Translations under genes and position numbers: made by a program
Source of the DNA: Eutypa lata
Taxonomy: Eukaryota > Ascomycota > Sordariomycetes > Xylariales > Diatrypaceae
Direction: 5' to 3'
NCBI GenBank assembly: GCA_022661535.1
Contig: JAKULF010000008.1
Span: 2,542,001-2,606,000 of the forward strand
Length of the DNA: 64,000 nucleotides
Part shown: positions 34,195-46,600 of the stretch, in pieces
Position numbering within the stretch: position 1 is the first letter of the stretch
How the letters are laid out: every line of letters starts with the position of its first letter
The notes under the pieces: model-generated
Database searches by the model: none
Told to the model about the DNA's origin: nothing
What the model saw: the letters and a program-made list of their open reading frames with translations, nothing else

Positions 34195-35518
34195 TTAATT
34201 GTTCCCGAAGAACTCCGTGTACTTCTTGTAGATATCCGCCTCAAACACCTTCTCTAGTTCAATAGTCCTCGGGCTGCCTATCGGGAACAGCTGACAAAAA
34301 TACGCACCACACAAACCGCCCTTTCTATCGATGAACCACCAGAGGTTCGGAGCCCCACACCAAGTCATCGTACCGGCCTTCCTCCTCCCCGGCTCGTCCC
34401 TCAACCCGAGCAGACCACCAAGTCCATGGTCGAAATCCTGCTTCGCCGCGGTCCACGACCCCTCAAACAACACCGAGAAGGCAGTGCCGCTCCTGGTGGC
34501 GCTATTCAGCTCCGCCTTGCTCTCGGCACCGAGCTGCGGGTGGAACATCTCATCCGTTAGTCCCGTGCTGAGCACCTTGCCGTCGTTCGCGCACAGGCTC
34601 TGCAGGAGTACCAGGAAGCTCTCCGCCGAGCCCCAGCAGCCGCCTCCCCCGTAGGCATCGGCGACCTCGCCGTATTGGTAGTCGTATTTCTCGGTGAAGG
34701 GGACCAGCTTCCCCTCGTCGTTCAGTATGCTCATGCCTACCTTGCGGCTCTGGATGTCCGGGTGGGAGGGCCGGAAGCTCACTCGCTTCATGCCCAGGGG
34801 CTCCCAGATGTTGGCGCGCATATACTCCTCGAGCGAGACGCCCGATAGTCGCTCCACTAGCTTCCCTGCCCAGTCGTAGCCGCATCCGTACACCCACCCG
34901 CGGCCGGGCTGGCGCGTGAGAGGCACCGCCAGTTCCTTCACGAGCGGCTTCCGCGGGTCAGAGGAACCTCCCTTCCAGTCAACGTAGGTCTTCATAGCTG
35001 GGTCGTAAAGCGGGTGAGCATGTCCGCTTGCATTCGAGAGGAGGAGCCTGTTTATCTCCAGAGTTAGAGATCACAAGTAGTTAAGTGGGCTGCTCATAAC
35101 TTGGCGCCTGACAGCATGTAACGCAAGGTCTCCGAGGTTACAACGGCAAAGAAAGACCCTTTTACCTTAAAGTAATAACACCTTCCCTCTCCTTAATGAT
35201 AGGCTGTCCATCCGAGTCCCACCCTTCCAACACGCCCTGAGCGACGGCTTCGGGGAGCACGCTGCTGACGTCGTCGTCTAGCCCGATGAGGCCCCGCTGG
35301 ACCTGCTGCAGCGCCGCCACGGCCGTCATGAGCTTCGTCGACGACGCGAGCCACATGGTGCTGTCGACCTCGAGTTTCTCGCCCAGCGCCGTCTGTCCGA
35401 ACGCTCTCGAATACTGGAACTTCCCGGTCGCGTCTGCTGCGACTAGCACGGCGCCTGGGATCTCGCCGCGCTGGCAGGCCGCTTCCATGATGGCTACGTG
35501 GGGCATGTCGGTGGACAT
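34195..35518 (-). CDS. class C beta-lactamase-like hydrolase or transesterase
   Basis: Serine enzyme of the beta-lactamase/penicillin-binding-protein fold, which in fungi includes esterases and acyltransferases such as LovD. Exons on the minus strand 35518-35166 and 35047-34195 give 401 residues. The SxxK motif is SSTK (nucleophile Ser59, Lys62), and the second-motif Tyr is at about 171 in WVYGCGYDWAGKLVERLSG. The stretches LLLSNASGHAH, IWEPLGMKRVSF and GGGCWGSAESFLVLLQSL are typical. There is no signal peptide, so a cytosolic role is likely. It lies about 5.5 kb from the first cluster gene with a secreted-protein gene in between, and its upstream region lacks the cluster's shared TCGGCGATT element, so membership of the cluster is possible but not supported by regulation. 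Confidence 0.88.
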
Positions 35519-38500
35519 GGTGGGTGGGTGATGATGTTGACGTTGAAGCTAAGGTAAGGTCGTTGTGTGGTGGTTAGATCAGTAGGGAGATTGTTTGGAC
35601 CAGGTGATGTCTTTGATGATGCCTATGAATACCTACGAGGATGATACTGACTGCCACTCGATATCATTACGGGATATGGTCGCTGGCGGTTCATTATATA
35701 CACGGCTCCCTTCATCACCTAATCCAGCGCAACCCATGGCAGCCCTTAACCGACTCTCATTGAACCGAATGCCTATAGTGAGTAGCAGCATTGTGAATTC
35801 TCGTGGGCGATTCTGTTGTACCCAGCCTTCCTTTGACGACTCGATCTTTACCTAGAGGTCAGGAACTGAGCCACTGAAATATAATCAGTTAGGTAATCAT
35901 TATCAATCACGGGTAGAATGATGAGCCAGGACGGATTAACTAATCGTATAAATCGCACCCCTTGGAGCATACGGTACTGGAGGCTTGATGCGCGCGATGG
36001 CTCGTCTTCAGGTTTATATTAATCAGCTGTTCGGTGCGAATCTTCTCCCGTCGGACTCCGCATTTCGGAATCTCGAAATGTGCGAGATCGTAGTTAAGAG
36101 ATCTCAACCCCGACACACCAGTGCCGAGTGGAGCCAGGATGCAGTCCAGGAGCATGCTTGAACATACCTCGCCTCGTAGAGGTCACGGGGTTGATCCCAA
36201 TACTTGATTTGATACACACAGAACTTTCATCTAATACTAATAAGCTTCTTACTGGTTGATATAATTGCTAGGCTTACGGAGAAGACGGCTCATTCCACGA
36301 ATTTATTTATCTAGCACGAAATTCATTCATTCTGAGATTCCAAGTGGAGTATTTAAATACGTTTTACCTCTTAATGAAACCGCAATGTTGCCTAAGCAAT
36401 TTATTTTATTGATTTATTATTTTTACCCGGTGGCTTTTAGACGACTGAAACTATTCAAATATCTTTGAAAACTGCAGCCGATCATGCCAGCTTGAAAGTC
36501 AGAGTATCAAAAGGTCGGTCTAGGCGTCTATAGTCTTACGTACATCCTTCGTGACAAGTACATTATCTATCGGGCATATAATCCCTCCGTATGCATTCAT
36601 TCGTGCATTGCTTGGACGTAGTCAGTGATTTCGAAGAAAGGAAGTCTTCGCATAATACTTTGGTAATGTAAGTTATACTTACTTCACCTTCGGCCCACGA
36701 GACGTTGACGTTGATATCGATCTTCTTACAGGCTGAAGTCTGGTAAACCTACGAGTTACTTATTTCCCGAGAAGCATATGCTTTCACCTAGTCCACTATA
36801 AAGGGAATCTTTGCTAACATCGTTTCGCAGCGGGTCTATTGAACCATCGAGAACACACTGCTTCATAATAACCTCAACGGTACTTCCATAGGCTCCCAGC
36901 ACATAATTTACACATGCTTCAAGGCCATTAACGGATATTTCCGATAGCCAATACATTTGTCCCCTCAAATATTTCGAGCATCCCGAGGTAACGATTTCGA
37001 CGGGCTTTTGCCGCGGATACTTCTAGACGGTAGACTTGCCTTTAACATTTCAACAACTCAGGGTCGATAAGGGGTGGTTTCCCAACTGGAGCCTTGTGTA
37101 AATTCAGTAATGCAATCTTTATGGTCGAGGATAAAGTATAGGTGGCCTGATGGCTCCAGGGCTCTGGTCATATGCAAATAGCATCGGACGGTCATTTGCA
37201 ACCTAAACTTCTACATACTAACAACACCATACATAGATCATAGGCATACGTAACAATACACCATAATTGCACCTCAGAATCCATTATTATTATTATTGTT
37301 ATTATTATTAACATGGGCATTTGTGGGTCAACTTCGACAGAGCAGAGCTGAAAAGTTCGACCCACTCCATCCATAGGCAGCTGAATCATTGAAGTTGAAT
37401 AGGGGTTAACTAAGTAGGTATGTATCTAGAACACACATTGACAAAGTACCTAGGCCAAGACATATATACACCGGATTGCCGGCTAGCCGGAACTCGGGAT
37501 CCCAATGAATAGGGTTGAGGCTACCCCAGTCTCCAGGTAACTTCGTGGAAGCTGTTGTGGTCCAAGAATTCATTTTTCACTTGCGGTCATTTCTAACTAG
37601 TTATGTAGATCATCGTCTCCCGTCGATCTTAAAGCATAGGCCAACGGGTATTTCCATACCCTGCCAAGCTGACAGGCTACCTAGTTAGAAATAAGACAGC
37701 CCACTACCTATTTTATGAATGTATTTAGACGTCATAAATTAGACATCATATATCGTTTGCTGGATGCGTATAAGTAATGTTTAGACCTACTCTTTTTCAT
37801 CTCACAAATGCCAACTCCTTCACATGAAGCGAGCCATCGTTATAGCATAAAAAGCCTATAAAGAAGAGCTCAAGTCTCGAAGGAAAGGTGAAGAAAATGT
37901 ATGAGTGTCTGTTCTGATACACTTCAGATACTTTATAATGTAACCTTCGTCCACGAGAACAATAAAATTGTCTATACATAGTATTAGTTTCTGGCAGACC
38001 AGAAAAGTATGTTGTTATGGCTCTTTATAAACCACTCGTCCTAGAATAAATCAGCTCTGCCTATCTTGTAGTACCCTACTACTCTTTTTCGTAAATGGTT
38101 TCAACATGATTACTTACCTGGCTCAAGTTATTATGTGAACATGAATTCCACTACCCCTGAAATTCGCATTTCACGTTGCATATAGACCACTCATATCTAT
38201 TTATTATACAGGCTTAACGGTGTATACTCCAAAAAGAAACAAAAGTTTAGTCAATTAGTATCTATAGTTGTAACTCACGTGCTTAATAAAATCCACGTGT
38301 GGTTTTGTATCTGCTCACGATTGAGATGACAGTTCTTCTAGCCTTGCATTCTTAACAAATAGATTGTTTTCATTACTCTATTGCACCGCATATGCTTCAA
38401 ATCGACTAAGACCTTGTAATATCTTCCGAGGCCAGGACAATACTACAGTCATAACTAGATGATTCCGTAACATGAAACATTTCTATTCGCGGTCTCTTGG

Positions 38501-39174
38501 GTGCACGATTCGGTTATGAACAATTTTGCATATGGAAAACAAAATGCTCACCGAATTGAATAGACGTTCCACGTCGACTTGTTGTCACATACAATCTCAT
38601 AATACAGAGTTCAGAGCTCACATTGCAGGGCAAGGGGCTGTATACCATGATTGACCGCTAGGCCACGCAGTCTCAATGAAGGCTGGGGATACGTATATGC
38701 CAAAAATGTTAGACAGAGTAAATATCATCTGTGGGGATATTGAAGCGCGGCAAACATCCGAGCCGCTGAGTGGCCTTGCGACCCGTTTTATTAGCACACG
38801 TTGGCAATGAGGCAATGAGGCACAACCCTGGCGCGTTGGCGATCGGATCTGTGGAGGTTCAACGCTCATACATGGAGCAGGCATAGAACAAAATAACCGG
38901 CCCACTAGACACATCGCAGGCTAGAACTATACGTATACTATGATGATCAGTTCAGGAGACACCGGCAATAATACGAAGCCGCGTTGGGAGTCTATGAATA
39001 TAAAATGGCAGGCTGTCGCCTGGGAAAGATAGCACCTCTTCTCACTACCATCAACACATTCCCTTTTCTTCACTCTTGCTCAACAGCCCAACTCGAAAAC
39101 TCAACTTCAACACTCGCTCCCGTGCAAACTTTCTACTCTTTAATCAACACAACACAACACACCATACAATCAAA
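35519..39174. other. long gene-poor stretch
   Basis: 3.7 kb without a convincing gene. It holds a (TTA)n tract at about 37284-37311 and a short cysteine-containing frame at 36756-37022. Composition is not AT-extreme, so this is not a fully RIP-mutated repeat. The last 200 bp are the promoter of the small secreted protein, with a TATAAAA-like box at 38999-39005 and a pyrimidine-rich leader. Confidence 0.5.
36756..37022 (-). other. cryptic cysteine-containing frame, possible gene fragment
   Basis: An open frame of 88 codons whose translation has protein-like composition (VEIVTSGCSKYL, VNGLEACVNYVLGAYGSTV, MKQCVLDGSIDPL) and four cysteines. It is followed downstream in another frame by an in-frame-looking CKKIDINVNVSWAEGE segment ending at a GTAAGT donor. 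I could not build a complete gene. It may be a decayed secreted-protein gene or chance. Confidence 0.2.
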
Positions 39175-39732
39175 ATGGCCTCCAAGATCCTCGCCACCGC
39201 CATCCTGCTCGCCGCCAGCAGCGTCTCCGCAGTAAACGTTCCTCGCGACGGCGCGAAATTCACGCTCGTAGCCCACACGACGACCCCGACTGCCAGCGGC
39301 CCCAACGTCGACGGCTTCGAGGTCGGGTTCACCAGGCCCCAGACCGACACGGGCATCGTGACGCTGACGGCCCCCGGCGACGGCCACGTCCTGACAGGGC
39401 AGGCCGGCAACATCATCAGCGTCGCGGACTTCGGGTGCTCGAGCGGCGGCGCCGGCGAATGGGTCGTCAACCCCGGCGGCACCGCCACCGTCCCCAACAA
39501 GAACATGGTCGTGGTCGGGTGCGTCGGCGGCAGCCCCGACTTCACCATCGAGGTCGACGAGAGCCGGAACGGCGGCGAGCAGACCCTCACGTTCGCGGGA
39601 GGCAAGTGGGCCGCCTGCAAGGGCTCCGCTGTCGGCCTCGACGACTCCTACAACGTCCTCAACTTCATGAAGGATGGCCAGCGCCCCCTCGAGGGCTGCC
39701 AGGAGATTGTCCTCGTCCCTACCTTCGTGTAA
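39175..39732 (+). CDS. small secreted protein of unknown function
   Basis: Single exon, 185 residues. MASKILATAILLAASSVSA is a clear signal peptide, so the mature chain starts near VNVPRDG. It holds four cysteines (in FGCSS, VGCVGG, AACKGS and EGCQE), enough for two disulfides, and is Gly/Val/Thr-rich with short alternating stretches that suggest a beta-rich fold. The start at 39175 sits in a good context (CAAAATGG) after a pyrimidine-rich leader; a TATAAAA-like box is 170-180 bp upstream. Codon third positions are strongly GC-biased, as in highly expressed genes. I do not recognise the family. It could be a cell-wall-associated protein or an effector candidate; it is not obviously a member of the neighbouring cluster. 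Confidence 0.85.
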   Translation: MASKILATAILLAASSVSAVNVPRDGAKFTLVAHTTTPTASGPNVDGFEVGFTRPQTDTGIVTLTAPGDGHVLTGQAGNIISVADFGCSSGGAGEWVVNPGGTATVPNKNMVVVGCVGGSPDFTIEVDESRNGGEQTLTFAGGKWAACKGSAVGLDDSYNVLNFMKDGQRPLEGCQEIVLVPTFV

Positions 39733-41009
39733 GGGCGAAGCACAGCAGGACGGGACAAGACAAATCCCAACTCCACCTAGTTAATTACAATATAGTTAAT
39801 TATATGATCGGCATGGCTATATAGATGGAGCATTGGGGAAGGTGTCTGTTTCTGAGAAGAGAAACAAAGGGGGTGGTGTGATAGTTGGAGGTTGTTGTTG
39901 TTGAGGGTTGTTGGCTTGTAATTATTTACTTTCGTTGAAATAGATGCTTTAATTAAACAGTGCTTAATAGCCCTAAATCACCTATCCTGTATTGTGTCAA
40001 ATGATGAGTCTTCTCCTCCCGTGGAAACAATAGTTTAGATAATTTGCTCGACAATATGTTTTACGCTTGCAACCATCACCGCACTAGAGCGGAAGCGATT
40101 TTGAAATGAGGACATTATTAGACGACTCACTAAGAATTTGAAGTTTACAACATTCGTTTGCAATATGCATCAGTATATCATAAATTACTATTCAGCAATT
40201 TCCAGTGGGTCATTGCCATACCGTAGTAGCTTTCTCTCTGGCAGGGCCCGAGGAAGATACGTCCAAGGCTCCTGCAAAACAGGCCACTTACTAACCTAAC
40301 CATTTGGGGATTACACAGTAAATGGTGGCGATGATAGCACTCGACTGGTAGTTATTTACGTTATATGCCGCATGAGACAGCTAAGTATCATCCTTGTGTA
40401 TATTCTCTACTGTGTAGTTGTTGTAACGAGGGTAGCGAAGTTCATTTTCTACTACATAGTGGATTCATGTCTTGTTGGTGTCCAGGATTCTTATTGTTAC
40501 TTCGGTATGGTTTTTTGTCCCTTAAAGGTGTCGAATGTGGTTGTCGTTTTCTGGTATCAACCGAACATATCCAAGGCAGCCAGTTTCAACTACTGAAGAA
40601 TTAGAAAGTCCCATGGCAGAATAGCCCTGAGCATAATGTTCTTATACCATTTCGAGCCAGTGTCTCGTTATGATCAAGTAAAGCCAACTTTAACGACCTG
40701 ATATACGAAGTACCTCGACGGCCTAACTATCACCTGAATCAAAATAATTGACGTTGTGCATGGCCACGTGTCGGCCCAATAGTTACCCCGGGTCAAAAGC
40801 CACCCCCTGTGGAAATACACCGAAGATCCACACGCCAAGTTGAAAATCGCCGAACCTGCAGGAGCAACTGCCGTCCGAGGCTTGGTAGCAGCTAATCCAT
40901 CCCTAGTCTTCCCCAGACTTTTTCGACGTTATGTTGCTTCATACTACCTAGTTAGGCACTTAGCTAGTGCGCTTCGCGGTTACGCCTTATTCATAAGCTC
41001 CCAGACAAG
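39733..41009. other. intergenic, promoter of cluster efflux pump at right end
   Basis: The left part is the 3' region of the secreted-protein gene. The right 250 bp contain the shared element at 40844-40856. Short open frames near 40365-40604 have no similarity I recognise. Confidence 0.5.
40844..40856 (-). promoter_or_regulatory. cluster element, copy upstream of MFS pump
   Basis: Read on the minus strand this is GGTTCGGCGATTT, identical over 13 bases to the copy at 62369-62381 in front of the trans-enoylreductase. It lies 154 bp upstream of the pump's start codon. Its proposed role as a binding site of the cluster's Zn2Cys6 regulator is an inference. Confidence 0.6.
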
Positions 41010-42807
41010 ATGACAGCGCCAAAAGAGGCAGCGACAGCGGAAGGGACGCCCATAGTATTTGACAGTTCGACTTCGAACTCCGTCAAGGAGCATGCGAGAG
41101 ACGAGAAAGAAGATGGCAGCAGCAACCGTCTACCGAGTTCGGATGGGAGCGATGAGAAACCAACAGAAGAATATCCGAGTGGCCTGCGACTATTCCTCAT
41201 TGTCGGGGCTGTCATTATGACGGTCTTCCTAATATCTCTAGACCAGGTGAGTAGTTCTGCTCAGCTTGCACCTTCACCACCCCTAAGCAGAATAGACCAT
41301 CGTCGGTACAGCGATCCCCAAAATCACGGACGAATTCCATAGTCTCGAAGAAGTGTCCTGGTATGGCGCGGCGTACTTTATGTGCTTTGGCGGCTTCCAG
41401 TCGTCCTGGGGCAAGGCCTATAAATATTTCTCCCTGAAGGCGACGTTCATCACCACCGTGTTCCTCTTTGAAATCGGCAGTCTCATCTGCGGCGTGGCGC
41501 CGAATTCTATCGCCTTGATCGTGGGTCGGGCCATTTCCGGCGTGGGTGGCGCTGGTATTTCGACCGGTGGAACCACTATCATCGCTTTCTGCGCCGAGCC
41601 CAAGAAGCGACCGACACTTATGGGCCTCCTCGGAGCCACATACGGCATTGCTGCAGTCGCCGGTCCTCTTCTCGGTGGTGCTTTTTCGCATGGAGTCACT
41701 TGGCGATGGTGTTTCTACATTAACCTCCCAATCGGAGGTCTTGCCGTCGGCGTGATCTGGATCTTCTTCCACCTTCCGAGCGCAGCTAAAACCATCGAGG
41801 CAGATTGGAAAGAAAAGATTCTGCAGATGGATCCCGTGGGTGTCGTGTTGGCTATGGGGTCAATTATTTGCTTCATTCTTGCGCTACAGTACGGAGGGGT
41901 AACGCACCCCTGGAATAGCGGCGTAGTAATTGGTTTACTCGTCGCATTTGTCGTCCTCCTAATCATCATGGGTGTTTGGGAGTACTTCCAGGGCGAGTAC
42001 GCCATGTTGGTACCTAGGTTATTCAAGCGTCGTTCGCTTTGGCCGGGAGCTATTTTCCAGTTCTTCTTTGCCGGATTCTATTTCCTCCTCCTTTACTACC
42101 TCCCGATTTACTTCCAGAGTATTGCGGGGGCGGATCCTATCCAGTCCGGCATCGATAATTTGCCTATGGTTATTACCGTTAGTATATTTGTCCTTGCTGG
42201 TGGCATCACTGTCTCTAAAACCGGTCACGCAATGCCGTTTATGGCTCTCGGTGCGGCCCTTGCCACAGTCGCGACGGGGTTACTCTTCACCCTTGATGTC
42301 GACACCCCTTCTGCAAAGTGGATTGGCTACCAGATCATTGCCGGAGCTGCCATCGCTTTTCCGTTTCAGAACTCCCTCAACATTGCCCAAGCCAACGCGG
42401 ATCCTCAAGACATCTCCACTGTGACATCCATCCTCTACTGTAAGTTTGCCTTCATATGATAGGAAGCGAGAAGAAAAATTAACACATGTATAGTCTTCCA
42501 AGTCCTGGGCGGTGCATTCAGCATCTCGGCTGCGCAATCCGCGTTCGTCAACAGAATGCTCTCCAGTTTGGCCACCACAGCCCCAGGCGTCGATCCGATG
42601 GCAGTGGTAGCGACGGGTGCGACGGAGCTTCGGTCTGTATTCCCAGCGGAAGCACTTCCGGGCATTGTCTTGGCGTATATGGAAGGTATCAAGGCTGCTT
42701 TTGCAGTTGCAGTTGGAATGGCCGGTATCGCATTCCTGCTGAGCTTTATTTGTCCTTGGAAAAAGCTTCATGGCGGCCCTGCAGGCGAAGCTATGGCTCT
42801 TGGGTAG
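41010..42807 (+). CDS. MFS efflux transporter of the cluster (DHA2, 14-span)
   Basis: Proton-coupled drug/metabolite exporter. Exons 41010-41246, 41296-42439 and 42494-42807 give 564 residues. An acidic, Ser-rich cytosolic tail of about 60 residues precedes the first span (LRLFLIVGAVIMTVFLISLDQ). The DHA2 signatures are visible: LDQTIVGTAIPKITDEF at the end of span 1, GRAISGVGGAG, and the antiporter motif C in YGIAAVAGPLLGGAF. Introns are 49 and 54 bp. It lies tail to tail with the PKS-NRPS gene, and its promoter carries the cluster's shared element, so product export and self-protection are the likely roles. Confidence 0.93.
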
Positions 42808-43665
42808 ATCATATCGACTATCACAGTGTGGGTACTATGGTATGTCTTAAAATAGTATTTGGAATACAGTTACATGGAAGATGCATAGAGTCGTGCATGG
42901 ATAGACTCATGACTGTAATACACTATAGACGGGAAGGGCGAAAATTGGACTAAATTTCAACGTTGGATCTAGGTTTACAATATCATTTCAACCATAATGA
43001 GGAGGAGACACCAATACTACCTAAGATATAGGACATATCTACACCCTCAATTATTAGCTAATAGTGTAGGTATCCCTACCTTACATGTCGCTTACTCGTT
43101 ATCGTGGCAGTTGCTGTTACTTCACGGTGTGGCAGGAGCCTAGATGCGGCACTAATTAATCTTAATGCCAATCTTTTAAATCAATTCAAGTGCTATACAT
43201 ATATCCATCTTGGTGTGGTGATGCCAAAGGGAGGAAAAACATCCTAAGCAGTGAGAATCCGACCTTGAACTACTTATGTTGGAAGAACTCTGCAATAGAG
43301 GATGAAGGATGATGTTGTGTTGTCTAAGGAGAGTGCAATGCCCATGGTAGAGCACTAAGCTGCAAACTAGTTAGCCTAGACAAGTGTTGAAGTTACCCTG
43401 AAGGGTAATTAACTTTTTGCTATGGATAACCTGATTGGATGTATTTGTAACTATATTAGCGTGAGCTTTGACCAAACTTTTATTAATTACTGTTATGACT
43501 GATATTATTTCACAGTCTACACATAGTTGCAGTAATAAAGTAGGAACATTCTAACGTCCATTTCTTCTAATACTTATTATCCATTTTACTTGCTGTTTCT
43601 GAAGGAATTCCTTTTTTCGCCTTCAAAATTCATTTCATAATTACGTCTTCTAGACAAGTAAAAGC
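42808..43665. other. convergent intergenic region, nothing seen
   Basis: 3' regions of the efflux pump and of the PKS-NRPS gene. AT-leaning, with no repeat or gene supported. Confidence 0.5.
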
Positions 43666-46600
43666 TTATCTCCGCGATTCAAACTTCCCCGCCCCGTTCC
43701 TGCTAACCGCGAGCTCCTGCGACGCAAATAGATACCCGAAGCCAAGTTCTTTAATTCTTCCAACCCACCGGAGTCCCTGCATACGGCCAAGGCCTTTCTG
43801 TTCGCCTCTTTCTTGTTCAATATACGACATCAACTCATACACACTGATGGAGACGGGACTCTCAAGATGCGATGAATGAGTTTTGTTTTCACCAGCAGCA
43901 GCAGAATCGTTGCCTTGCTCCTCCGAGGTGAGGATGGATCTGTACAGCCACTGCGCGGCCTGCTCAGCTGGGATCACATCAATCTTACCCTCCCAACCAG
44001 CCGTGTCGGGCATAACGCCAGAGACGTCTACAAAGCGGACGAACTCGTCTAACACTGCTTGCTTCAGGGCAGCCATCTCAGGGTTACTTTCCTGAGCAGA
44101 CGGCAAGAACCGGTATACGTGTGTTGGCACACCAAAGGTCGCCGTGGATCGATCAAGGATGCGCTCGCTGGCCCACCGCGTAGCTACGTAACCATTGGCT
44201 CCATCTGCAGGTGGCACGTTGTTCTTGCTAGTTCCGGCTTCCTGACTAGGCAGCGCTGCCACTGTCGAAATATAATGGATGGGTATCCTCCGGGCCGCCG
44301 CCATCTTGACTAGCTCACTAGTTGGCTGAACATTACTGGGACGGAGCAGGTGGTAGCTGTCCCAGAAGGAACGTGCAGCGCCCATGTGCAAGATTACGTC
44401 TACTTCATGGGAAAGGGTGCGGAATTCATTCTCGGAGAGCCCAAGAAGAGGCGCGGCGAGATCACCGCTATGTGACACGATCTTGAGAGAAGAAGGCAGT
44501 TTTCGAGGGCTAGTCCCAGAAGTGTTGTGCTCCCGCACGGCGACGCAGTGGATTTGGTCGACGTCGGGGCTCTCTGCCAGCATAGGAATGATATACCTCC
44601 CTAGGAAACCTGTCGCTCCCGTGACTAGAATAGTTTTGGTCTTCTTTGCTTTCTGTTCTTCACAGGCAATGCTGCCGAGATCGAGGAAGCTAGGAATGGA
44701 CGGGGGCGCCGTCTCTTGCTCCCAGACGATGGGGTCCACACTGGCGCTTTCTTGGATCTTCCTAACCATCTGTCCGAGAGTGCTAACGCCGAGCAGGTCG
44801 ACGAGGCGGACGGCGACGTGGAAGACTTGGCGAATTCTGGACTGCAGACGGATGACTAGAAGGGAGTTGCCACCGACTAAGAAAAAGTTGCTGGAGGGCG
44901 CTAGATCACGATTAGCTCCCAGCGAATTTCCAAGGACATCGTGCCACACGCGCTTTAGTTGCTCTATGGTCTCAGTTAACCCCTCATCGTACTCCTCTTG
45001 GTCTTCGTGAGATGTCCCTGCTCCCGCTTGGCGTTGAAGTAACGGCATTTCGCTTAATGCTTTTCGATCAACCTTGGAGTGGTTGGTGAGCGGAAGACGC
45101 TCGAGCGGAATAGCCATGGCAGGAATCATGTATTGCGGAACTGGAAGCCCACTGAGCAAGTGCTCTAGGAAAGCCTCCTTGTCCCCGACATCGGACGAAG
45201 GTGTGAATACGACATAGGTGACAAGAAACTCGGAATCGCCCTCCTTGCGTAAGATGACAATAGCCTCCCGTAGTGCTCCATCCGCGGCTGCAACGATGTT
45301 GCTCTCGATGTCGTTGAGCTCGATACGCAGGCCACGGATCTTGACCTGCATATCGCCCGCCATGCGGCTATGGAACACCATAGCCCCGTCCTCGCGCAGA
45401 TGCCCGATATCACCCGTGCGATACATGCGCGTCCAGCCGTTCGCCGCCTGCTCCGGAGACGCGAACGGGTCCGACACGAAATGCTGCTCGGTGAGTTCCG
45501 CATTGTTGAGGTAGCCGAGCGACACGCCAGCGCCGCCGATGCAGAGCTCTCCCGGCATACCGGACGCGAGGGGCTTCAGATCCTTGTCCACGACGTAGGT
45601 GTTATAATTGGGGAGCGAGTATCCGCACGGAATGTGGCCTTGCTCTTCCAGCAGCTTCCCATTTTCGCGGTACTCGACTTCCATCTTGGTTGACGAGATG
45701 GAGATCTCCGTGGGCCCGTACGAGTTGAAGAGACGCAGGTTCGGAAGCCCCAACTGGGCGAACTCGCGCGTGACCGTGCTGGTTAGAGGCTCGCCGCCCC
45801 CGAAGGCGTGACGCCAATTTGTTGCGTTACGGAGGCATTCGCCGCCGTACTGCATCCACAGCGTGTACTCGGACGGCGTCGCCTTGGTATATGTGATGGA
45901 GTGCTCTTGCACTATCTTGGTGATCTCAAGCGGGTCGCCGCGCTTGCTCCAAGGAACAACGTATACCGTGCCGCCGTTAACGAGGCCAGTATATATCTGG
46001 TCCGATGAGTGATTAAACGTGAAGGCGCTTTGTTGCAGTGTTCGTTCCGCACCCAACTTCCACATCTTGGTATAGCCTTCGATCTCATTCCTCAAGCCTG
46101 AGTGTGTGACTATAATACCCTTCGGCGTACCAGTTGAACCGCTGGTGTACAATATCGCTGCGGGTGAATCACCGCGGGCACTTAGGAGAATGCTTAATGA
46201 GGATGTAGTTCCCACGCTAGATATATCGATGACTGAAGCATTTGGCACATTCAACTGTGCCACGTCATTGACTGTAGTTTCGTCCGCAAGCACGGCTCTA
46301 GGATCACAATCAACCGCTACGGCCGCCAGACGGGGCAAAGGGTTGCGAAGATCCAATGGCACATAGATAGCTCCAATGCGCATAATTGCAAGCATAGAAC
46401 ATACCCAATCAGCCGCCGCTTTCTGGAAAACGAGAACGCAAGACCCATCGCCGATTCCGACATTCTTCAACGCCTCGCTAATAGCCTCGATGCGTCTAGT
46501 CATCTCCGAGTATGTCAGCCTATTGTTAAAACCATCCATAAGGGCGACCTTGTTCTGGTTGTCTTGGGCCATTTGGTCGATTCGATGTGGTAGTGTTTCA

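Noticed and set aside
36186..36205. T-arm-like sequence (GGGGTTGATCCC) suggesting a tRNA.
   Set aside because: No matching acceptor stem, D arm or anticodon arm lies at the right distance upstream.
38618..38914. 98-codon minus-strand frame in the gene-poor stretch.
   Set aside because: Composition and context give no support, and it has no similarity I recognise.
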